Part shown: in pieces, positions 35,521-42,648 of the stretch
Position numbering within the stretch: position 1 is the stretch's first letter
Layout of the letters: each line of letters starts with the position of its first letter
DNA from: Serratia sp. Ag1
GTDB taxonomy: Bacteria > Pseudomonadota > Gammaproteobacteria > Enterobacterales > Enterobacteriaceae
NCBI RefSeq assembly: GCF_000743355.1
Contig: NZ_JQEI01000011.1
Coordinates: 121,791 to 185,790 of the forward strand
Length of the DNA: 64,000 nt
Reading direction: 5' to 3'
Made by a program: the position numbers and the translations under genes
Notes under the pieces: generated by a model
Told to the model about the DNA's origin: nothing
The model's database searches: none
What the model saw: the letters and a program-made list of their open reading frames with translations, nothing else

Positions 35521-38079
35521 TTAGAAAGCAACATCCGAACCAATTAATTTACCTCTGTTCGTAACCTTACCAGCATTCAATGCCAATCCATTACGAGCAC
35601 CTAAAAAACCAGTATTTGTGTTTTGAACGCTTTTGCCGGTGATGCTGGCAGTGCCTTCAGTAAACATGTTACCAGAGTTATAAACTTCACCTGTTGATGT
35701 TACCGTCAGCTTATTATTAGCGACCAAGTTGCTGTAGTTGGTGACGCCAGCTTTAGCATTAACCTCTACTTCATTTTCAGAGAAGATGGTGTTCCGGTTA
35801 TAAATCGCTCCATTAGAAGTTAACGAAACGTTATTTTTTCCAGAGATGAAACCGTAGTTGGTAAAATTATTGGTGACATTCAATGTCAGATCTTTATCAG
35901 AAGAGATAATACCTGTGGCATTGTTGTCGATAATTTGACCAGAGCTATAGTTACTCAGTGACTTGGCATCAATATTCAGATTTCCACCGGAATGGATAGT
36001 TGAATAGTTATTGTTCAGTGACTCAGCCTTAAGAGATGTACCTGTTTTAGAGATCAGCAGGCTTCTCTCATTTGACAGCGTTCTGGTTGCAGCCAAACCT
36101 AATGATCCGGCTTCAGCGATAATGCGGCTGTTGTTGTTGTAAATATTATTGGCAGTAATATCTACAGAACCTTTGCCGATAATCCCACCTTGCTGATTAG
36201 CCATACCCAAATAGAGGCCAAAATCTCTACCGAAATTGTTGGTGTTATTGTTGGTCACGTTACCTAACGTGTTGATTGTTAAGTTCTCACTTGCAACCAT
36301 TAAAGCCACATCATTATTAACTTCGCCAGTAGCATTGATATTGATGTTTTTACCTAACATCATGCCACCATGGTTGTAGATGCGCTGCCCCTTCAGGTTC
36401 AGTGTTCCTTCTTCAGAAGAGAAAGCACCGATGCGGTTTTCGATAGCCCCTTTGGTCGCTTCAACATTAATGTCACCCTTGGCAACAATAGCGCCAGTGC
36501 CGTTGTTCAGACTATTAGACTGAATTGAGATCTCTTTAAGAGACTGAATTTTCCCACTGCCATTGTGAATATGGGAATTACTCAGAATACCGATGTTGCC
36601 AGAAGAGATTATCTGCCCGTTATTATCTAACCAACCGGACGAGATTTTAATGCCACCTTCTCCAGCAATGATGCCCAGAGAGTCCTCACTTGCAGTATCA
36701 GCAGACTTGGTCTGGTTATTCCACAGCGTTCCTTTGGTGGCATCAATGCTTACTTGACCTGTTGCTGAGCGAATTCGCCCCCCCGTGTTATCAACATAAC
36801 CGTTACTCGTCATGTCCACATTTTGGTAGGCATCAATAGTGGCATTGTTATTGTTAACAGCCGAAGATTTGGTACCAATATAGTAGCCTTTGATTTGGCC
36901 ATTTCTGTTATTAAGATGCCCTGTTTCCAAAAGTACAACTCCGGCTTCTAGACCGACCGTTTTACCTTTACCAGAGTTAGTCAGGGTTCTGCCGTTAGTA
37001 TTGATGCTCAGTACACCGGTTGCTGCCGCTTTACCGTTGGTGTTATTAAAATCACCGCTGCTGATCGCAATATCTCCGCCAGACATAATATTGCCGGCAC
37101 GAGAGTTGTTGATCGTATTTTTATTAGTGTCGATATAAATAGATTTATCACTAATGATCTGACCAGTGACGTTATCGATATCACCAGCCAGTTTCATGCT
37201 GATAACATCCGACGACATGATTTTAGCATTGGTGTTGATTAAGCGCCCTTTGGTATCGATCTGGATACCACCACCGGCAGCCAATACGCCGTTATTTCTA
37301 ACACCAACACCATTTTCGGTACTGACCAGAGAAATTTTACCCGCGTACATACCACCAAGTTTAGCAACGTCTAAGCTGTACCAACCTCTTGAACCCGTGG
37401 CACTGACGCTGCCTGTAACCTGATTGTTCGTATCTACGTAGTTATTACCGACTACGACAGCCAGATCCTGACCAGACGCATTCACAGTGCCATTAATCAC
37501 CGCTGAACGTGTCAGGATCGCAGTAGGTGAGTCATTCAACAACTGGCTCTCGACCTTGATGTCGCCACCGTTGACAGAGAAACCTTTTAGCTGGCCGTTT
37601 TGCATATCCGGCGTACCCGTGGTCAGCGTCACTTTGTCCGTGTTAATAAATCCACAACTATTACAGGTGATGCCAGACGGGTTAGCGACGATCAACTGAG
37701 CTTTGTCACCAGCCACTTCCATAAAACCGTTCAGATTACTTCTGTTTCTGGACTGAACTTCATTTAGGATGATTTTTGCACTGCCCGACGCCAGGTTGCT
37801 GTTACCACCAATCTGACCCGCCAAATGAGTGCTCGCCCCATTTTGGCTATTGTTGAAAATCAGGCCTTCTTTACCAACATCCAACTTGTCGTAGATATTG
37901 TGGGAAATGCCATTCGCATTGGCTTGGTTGATATTAACAACCGGTACACCGCCAACAATATTTGCAGTGCCATTTTTCAAACTGACATCAGCATGCGCTA
38001 CCATCGGCAAAGAGAGCAGGATTGATGCCGCAATAGGGCTGAGTTTTACTAATCCACGTTTTTGTTGCTTAATTTCCAT
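35521..38079 (-). CDS. TpsA secreted beta-helix protein, short (852 residues)
   Basis: Signal peptide cleaved near VAHA-DV (residue 30). TPS domain about 31-280 with NPSGITCNSCGFINTDKV from residue 133; the CxxC pair (139, 142) is typical of the ShlA/HpmA branch. The rest is right-handed beta-helix repeats rich in Asn, Gly and Thr (patterns such as NNNGQI and GNINI). No VENN motif, no C-terminal toxin module and no immunity gene are visible, and the length is far below ShlA (about 1600) or CdiA. The frame ends cleanly in IGSDVAF. First gene of the operon; ribosome site AGAGG 5 nt before the ATG. Exoprotein or adhesin; toxin activity is not supported. Confidence 0.9.
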   Translation of the reverse strand: MEIKQQKRGLVKLSPIAASILLSLPMVAHADVSLKNGTANIVGGVPVVNINQANANGISHNIYDKLDVGKEGLIFNNSQNGASTHLAGQIGGNSNLASGSAKIILNEVQSRNRSNLNGFMEVAGDKAQLIVANPSGITCNSCGFINTDKVTLTTGTPDMQNGQLKGFSVNGGDIKVESQLLNDSPTAILTRSAVINGTVNASGQDLAVVVGNNYVDTNNQVTGSVSATGSRGWYSLDVAKLGGMYAGKISLVSTENGVGVRNNGVLAAGGGIQIDTKGRLINTNAKIMSSDVISMKLAGDIDNVTGQIISDKSIYIDTNKNTINNSRAGNIMSGGDIAISSGDFNNTNGKAAATGVLSINTNGRTLTNSGKGKTVGLEAGVVLLETGHLNNRNGQIKGYYIGTKSSAVNNNNATIDAYQNVDMTSNGYVDNTGGRIRSATGQVSIDATKGTLWNNQTKSADTASEDSLGIIAGEGGIKISSGWLDNNGQIISSGNIGILSNSHIHNGSGKIQSLKEISIQSNSLNNGTGAIVAKGDINVEATKGAIENRIGAFSSEEGTLNLKGQRIYNHGGMMLGKNININATGEVNNDVALMVASENLTINTLGNVTNNNTNNFGRDFGLYLGMANQQGGIIGKGSVDITANNIYNNNSRIIAEAGSLGLAATRTLSNERSLLISKTGTSLKAESLNNNYSTIHSGGNLNIDAKSLSNYSSGQIIDNNATGIISSDKDLTLNVTNNFTNYGFISGKNNVSLTSNGAIYNRNTIFSENEVEVNAKAGVTNYSNLVANNKLTVTSTGEVYNSGNMFTEGTASITGKSVQNTNTGFLGARNGLALNAGKVTNRGKLIGSDVAF

Positions 38080-38122
38080 TTTTACCTCTAATGAGAGTCT
38101 TACTACTTATTGGTTACACTTA

Positions 38123-38145
38123 AAAATCGGCTTGTGAGCCCGATT
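38123..38145 (-). promoter_or_regulatory. Leader hairpin upstream of tpsA
   Basis: On the minus strand AATCGGGCT and AGCCGATT pair with one bulged G around loop CACA, followed by TTTAAG. It lies about 45 nt before the tpsA start and so may form in the 5' leader as an attenuator-like or protective stem. A TATACC-like -10 candidate lies just upstream (near 38155). Confidence 0.35.
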
Positions 38146-38771
38146 CAGTGTTTGGTATATACTTTGCTTTTTTGATTCTTATTGGTAAGCAAAGAATGAC
38201 GTCGGTTTTCCTCATTGCAACAAGCGCAATGGCATGCTCCGAAGCAAACATTCCGCTGCGGTGATTCAGTTTTATTGCTGTTACTTTTCCAACTCAGCTT
38301 CCGTTATAAGACTCAAGAGCTGAGATTTAATCAGACAATAGTGGCATAGCTATACATGGCTCCAGATTCCACACGGAGTCTAAACATCAGCCGCCATACG
38401 GTCTTCAACATCAGAAGAATTCCTAGCAGAATAATTAGCCAGTAATTCCTAAGCGGAGATTGAAATCGTTATCTGCTGTAAACCGATGGACAATGGCCAT
38501 ATGTGTAAAGCACAACAAATTCCTGGCGGCATTATGCGTATATGAACGTATCCGTAAACGGTTTAGCACATATTTTCGGTCCACACAGCACAATGCCTCT
38601 AATAGAGACAGGTTGGCTCTGCGTGCACATCTTAAAAAGACTAAAATTATTAGCCGATCGCTGACATAACTAAACGGATATCACGACCAACACATTACTG
38701 GTTTCACTAAGCCCCTTTCGGTAAACGGCTATCCATTTCTTTGGTTTTAGGGAACTCTTGCATAATGCAAT
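38146..38771. other. AT-rich intergenic region upstream of the TPS/polyketide operon
   Basis: No credible gene on either strand; a 69-codon frame on the plus strand (38460-38669) has no recognisable product. The region presumably holds the operon promoter. I found no ops/RfaH element. Confidence 0.5.
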
Positions 38772-39209
38772 TCAGATCTTGTTTAAATGCTTAAGTGGCA
38801 TCTTTTCCAGCACAGGGAAAAATGTACAACGCAACTCCGTTGCAGCCAACATAACTATCAGGAAATAGTCACTGCGAATACGGCAGCCCTGAAAAAACAG
38901 GTTGCTATATATCCAAGGCCGCTCGTTCGTCAATTCAATATGATGGGGAGGATCAGAAATACTGCTGGTTTTAACAGGTTGCGGGTTCAACATCTGATTT
39001 GGAGATTTCTCCAAAGAGCGGATATCGATTTCAGAACATGTAGTGATACACTGCATGTCGTTTTTTTCTTGATACCGCAATGAGGTAAACCGGTAACCCA
39101 ATTTTGCATGAAGGTTGCCGTATAACTTGCAAAGTACCGTTGCACTTTCGATCTTTTGAAAAAAGATATCGATAAGCTTGCAAAAAAAATCCCTTCTGGT
39201 ATTCACCAT
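38772..39209 (-). CDS. Hypothetical protein, 145 residues, uncertain
   Basis: Not recognised. The ATG at 39209 has a good Shine-Dalgarno stretch (AGGGAGTAAGG) 5-8 nt upstream, which is the main reason to list it. Composition is mixed, with several Cys and a polar middle (SISDPPHHIELTNERPW). It lies between the regulator gene and tpsA on the same strand. It could be a small regulatory protein or a non-coding frame. The flanks 39210-39792 show no other gene. Confidence 0.35.
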   Translation of the reverse strand: MVNTRRDFFCKLIDIFFQKIESATVLCKLYGNLHAKLGYRFTSLRYQEKNDMQCITTCSEIDIRSLEKSPNQMLNPQPVKTSSISDPPHHIELTNERPWIYSNLFFQGCRIRSDYFLIVMLAATELRCTFFPVLEKMPLKHLNKI

Positions 39210-39792
39210 TGAGCCTTACTCCCTGTTTTATATACCTAATATCCTGCCCAGCATAAAACCACGGCTTGCTTCTACTGGTATTGGCGCACAAAAAACCTCA
39301 ATAGGGGCCAACGTGATGCAACAACTTTTCAGTGCATCACGATTTATTCAATAAACTCTTTTTGTGACCCTTAGTTTATTTTTCGATCACCATCCATAAT
39401 CTTTTTATATAATCCAATGCCTGCTAAGAAAAATAAAGTTATTTTTGATTTATGGATAATCTTTAGGATTTAGCAATGATTTATTTTCCTAATTATTATT
39501 TTAATCGTGCTTTTACCTTGATTTAACGATCGCATTTCCTTTAAATCAACCACCGAAAATCCAGCTTATTTATAGCATGAAAGATCTGTCTGGATTTTCA
39601 AGCAAAACGGTAGTTCTCTTTAGCAGAGAACAAGCGATAAGTGTAAACAACGTGTTTTACAACCGCCGCCGTAAACACTTAATTCTGGGCCATCTGACCC
39701 CGATAATGATGAAATAGCGGCATAACGAGGTGGGAGTAAACGCTGAGATAGATCACTGTAAGTTATAATGATAAGAGGATACTCTATAACCT
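39210..39792. other. Intergenic AT-rich stretch
   Basis: Nothing coding is supported. There are runs of A/T around 39360-39560 of the kind H-NS binds. A short frame at 39620-39802 is a poor candidate. Confidence 0.4.
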
Positions 39793-40380
39793 TTATAAAC
39801 AAAGAAGAAGCCTCTCTTTACTAGCAAAATTCGCCATCATTAAGGCACATTTATAAAACTCAACCCTATTTACTCCTCCCATTTTCTTAGTAATGCTTCG
39901 GCAATGATTACCCACGGTCAGCTCTGAACGGTTCATGATCTTAGATATGTCTTGAATGTTATGCCCCTCGCCCACCAGAAACATAATTTTACTTTCTGTC
40001 GTTGAAGGCTGCAGATGTTTTTTCAGACCGAAATCTTTATAAATATCAAGATCTTTCATTGGATGATAATTCAATTTTGCAATATGCAAGATACGTTTCA
40101 TTTTTAGCGCTATTTCTGTAAGACAGGCATCTTGATTCTTAAAAGGAATATGTACTGTCAGTTTGTTGCCTTTTACATAGTGCCGTTTTTCGCAACATCT
40201 TGTTTTATCGAATATATTTACGGTAACCATAAGGTCAGAAAAGATAATATTTGCCTTGTCGATACTGTGCGAAAGTGATGCATCGTCTATGAGTGCATAG
40301 TTTTCTTCATATTGTTCAATTAGACGATTAAGTCCATGTAAGTAATAATTATTATCACTTGCAATAATTATATTTAACAT
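39793..40380 (-). CDS. LuxR/GerE-family transcriptional regulator
   Basis: 195 residues. The C-terminal helix-turn-helix at about 126-185 (STTESKIMFLVGEGHNIQDISKIMNRSELTVGNH, broken here for length) has the LuxR pattern: Glu after the first turn, G-x-x-I-x-x-I and TV-x-x-H. The N-terminal part looks like a receiver-sized fold (MLNIIIASDNNYYLHGLNRLI) but lacks a clear phospho-acceptor Asp set, so it is probably a phosphorylation-independent RcsB/BglJ-like regulator. It is the only regulator near the 17-gene operon and points the same way, so it is a candidate activator. Confidence 0.85.
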   Translation of the reverse strand: MLNIIIASDNNYYLHGLNRLIEQYEENYALIDDASLSHSIDKANIIFSDLMVTVNIFDKTRCCEKRHYVKGNKLTVHIPFKNQDACLTEIALKMKRILHIAKLNYHPMKDLDIYKDFGLKKHLQPSTTESKIMFLVGEGHNIQDISKIMNRSELTVGNHCRSITKKMGGVNRVEFYKCALMMANFASKERLLLCL

Positions 40381-40886
40381 CTTTATATTTCCTTATAAAT
40401 TACTTTCCTGCAGGTGTTCACTTCTTCCCATAAAAAAGATATTATTATCCATATGCGGCTGAACATAAGATTCGACACGACTTAATATACCAATGAACCT
40501 ACATGACTATTACTCTATCTACATAGCCTGTTAATACATGACTCTCATTTTTTGCAGGCTTTCCTTTATGACTACCGCTGCTATGACCATACATAAAAGC
40601 GCAAGATTATTTATACATGCCATTGACCAAGAAACTATAGCAATACTCTAATAACATTTAAGATAAAATAAAGGTTTTCATTATTACATACACAATTTTA
40701 GGATTTTTTAATGACCCATTATCTTATTTCTTACAGAGTAAAGATCAACATGCTGATATCACCATCACCGAACCCAGGGTTATGCCAAAAAAATCAAAAA
40801 CCAGTACTATAATCGTATAATAGCTATATACCCCTCTAGCGAAGGGCAGAACTGTACTGCCTGCTCATCTCTATTTGGCTGCGATA
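40381..40886. other. Intergenic region between regulator and invasin fragment
   Basis: About 500 bp of AT-rich sequence without a supported gene. It probably contains the promoter of the LuxR-type gene. Confidence 0.4.
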
Positions 40887-41270
40887 TTAACGTTTACTGG
40901 AAGTAGCGGATTGATTGTCTATCAAAGGCGGAGGTTGTTGACGCGAGGTATTTCTTTCATCTCTAGCCGTTGATATGGCAGAGAGTTTGAAGGAGGTCAG
41001 ATAACTATTGATTCTTTTAAGTCCATCGCCGGATATACCGTACTTTCTTGCTACCGTCTTAATGTTAGCACCCAGAATATAACCATTGATGGTTCTAAGA
41101 TTGGAAACAGACGCCATAGCAGGAGTAAAAGATAAACTTAAAGGAAAAAACAATTGAAACAAGATGTTAGCCCAAGTGACAGCTTTGTTATTTACAAAAC
41201 GTTCACATTCAACCAGAAATTTCCGATGAACGGGTGTTTTGCATGATTTTGTCCAGAAATAGTGGCGCAT
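40887..41270 (-). pseudogene. Orphan N-terminal (signal + LysM) fragment of an invasin/intimin-like protein
   Basis: 127 residues. VTWANILFQLFFPLSLSFTPAMA is a hydrophobic signal segment like that of inverse autotransporters. YILGANIKTVARKYGISGDGLKRIN then matches the start of their LysM domain (pattern Y-x-LG...SVAxKYGIxxDELKKLN). The frame then drifts into a polar tail (TSRQQPPPLIDNQSATSSKR) and stops. No barrel or Ig-like repeats follow downstream. Either a decayed gene or a free-standing LysM protein. Confidence 0.55.
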
Positions 41271-41820
41271 TTACCGTTATACCTGCCAGAAAAAGAATGA
41301 GGAGAAAGTTACTCGATAACATTTAATATGGCAATGATGTGAGGACAAAATTGATTGACCTGAATTGAAATAAAAAAGCAGAGTTAATGACCAAATTAAT
41401 GGTAATGGTTAGCATTATACAACAAGATAGATGGTCAGCTTGGATTATACGATCATAAACTTTACTTTCTTTAGGATTATTCCCCGCTTTAAATGCGGTG
41501 TTTTTTTTACAAAACTCTACAAAAAAATTTTTATAATGTTTGAATATTGTGTTTTTTTATGAAAAAAATAAACAATTTAAAATCAATTCACCCATAAAAA
41601 TTAACAGCTTGTTACATTTCAACATTCAGTATTTGACAATACTTCGCCATACATCGGTGATAATTTGAGCAAAAAGTGGAATGCACGACGCTTATTTTAG
41701 TAAACAAGGTATGCAGTAGCTAACTCTGGAGAAAGCGGTATTTACCCAAACTTGTTTTGCTGCACTTTGCAGCAAAGCGGATACGCCTTAACCATCCAAA
41801 TCAAAACCACGAAAATATTC
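41271..41820. other. AT-rich intergenic region upstream of the second tRNA-Ser
   Basis: No gene supported on either strand. Poly-A/T tracts around 41500-41600 are typical of silenced or acquired DNA. Confidence 0.4.
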
Positions 41821-41849
41821 TTGACCGGCTCACTGAGTCTCCCTATAGT
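41821..41849 (+). promoter_or_regulatory. Promoter of the second tRNA-Ser gene
   Basis: TTGACC (41821-41826) and TATAGT (41844-41849) are 17 bp apart, followed by the GC-rich discriminator GCCCCG. The tRNA starts 40 bp downstream, the same distance as at the first tRNA-Ser. Confidence 0.75.
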
Positions 41850-41888
41850 TACGCCCCGTTGCACTAAGTAACAAGCAACAAAAAAAAC

Positions 41889-41978
41889 GGTGAGGTGTCT
41901 GAGTGGCTGAAGGAGCACGCCTGGAAAGTGTGTATACGCGAAAGTGTATCGAGGGTTCGAACCCCTCTCTCACCGCCA
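41889..41978 (+). tRNA. tRNA-Ser (anticodon GGA), second copy
   Basis: A 90-nt gene with the same cloverleaf as the copy at 3740; anticodon GGA at 41923-41925, encoded CCA. It differs by one base in the acceptor 3' strand (TCTCACC instead of CCTCACC), giving a G-U pair at the seventh acceptor position. Direct repeat of the first tRNA, 38.1 kb away in the same orientation. Confidence 0.97.
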
Positions 41979-42375
41979 AATTTAAAGAGAAAGCCTGAGC
42001 GAAAGTTCAGGCTTTCTTGCTTTTATATTCCCCAAAAGAGAGGGGCGAGAACCCTCGACAGGGTTCGACAAAATGGCCTGCCATTTTGGACGGCCAAAGG
42101 CCGCCCGCAGGGTGAGCACAGCGAATCAAGCCCGACCTCACCGCCAAATTTAAAGAGAAAGCCTGAGCGAAAGTTCAGGCTTTCTTGCTTTTATATTCCC
42201 CAAAAGAGAGGGGCGAGAACCCTCGACAGGGTTCGACAAAATGGCCTGCCATTTTGGACGGCCAAAGGCCGCCCGCAGGGTGAGCACAGCGAATCAAGCC
42301 CGACCTCACCGCCAAATTTGAAGAGAAAGCCTGAGCGAAAGTTCAGGCTTTCTTGCTTTTATATTCCCCAAAAGA
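41960..42375 (+). repeat. tRNA-Ser-linked tandem repeat, three copies (array B)
   Basis: The period is 168 bp: CACCGCCAAA begins at 41971, 42139 and 42307. Units carry the same parts as array A: 19-nt tRNA-3'-end copy, terminator hairpin, GAACCCT/AGGGTTC hairpin, AAAATGG/CCATTTT hairpin and a GGCC hairpin. The terminator loop (GCGAAAGT against TTCACG) and the flank (AAATTTAAAGAG against ATATTCAAAGAG) differ between arrays but agree inside each array. That means the copies within an array evolve together. Confidence 0.85.
41989..42016 (+). terminator. Terminator of the second tRNA-Ser
   Basis: AAGCCTGA (41991-41998) pairs with TCAGGCTT (42007-42014). The T-run is interrupted by C (TTTCTTG). 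Two further copies of the hairpin follow at 168-bp intervals. Confidence 0.8.
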
Positions 42376-42565
42376 GATATTCTTACAGCCTACGTGTTGA
42401 CCTAATCCCTCACAAGATTGGTCACTCAATCCTGAAAGTCGGTTAAGTGTGTGAAGCGAACATATAGAATGGAAAACAAAGCCATCTCCTTAAACAAGCG
42501 CCGAAAGACTGGCAGATGACCAACCGCATAAACCGGCTATCGGTCCTACACGCAATGATGGCAAG
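42376..42565. other. Spacer between repeat array B and the helicase gene
   Basis: No gene supported. It is probably the junction of the imported helicase segment. Confidence 0.35.
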
Positions 42566-42648
42566 ATGATCATTATTAGAGAATTAACGACATCCGATGT
42601 TCGCCGTGAGGCACAGCTGAATGCCGTACATATACAAATAGGGAGTGT

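Noticed and set aside
35521..38079. TpsA as a CDI toxin or hemolysin
   Set aside because: No VENN motif, no C-terminal toxin domain and no immunity ORF. Length is half that of ShlA/HpmA. Only the TPS domain resembles hemolysins.
18611..38079. Aryl polyene cluster
   Set aside because: Although KS-CLF, KR, DH, ACP and a LolA-like protein are shared, there is no ammonia-lyase or aryl-CoA ligase, no MMPL exporter and no glycosyltransferase/acyltransferase pair. TpsAB, GcvT-like and LolDE-like genes are not part of known APE clusters.
38460..38669. 69-codon plus-strand ORF upstream of tpsA
   Set aside because: No ribosome site, no recognisable motif, and it lies in the probable promoter region.
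41895..42446. 183-codon frame across the second tRNA-Ser and repeats
   Set aside because: Same artefact as above; its repeats follow the DNA repeat period.
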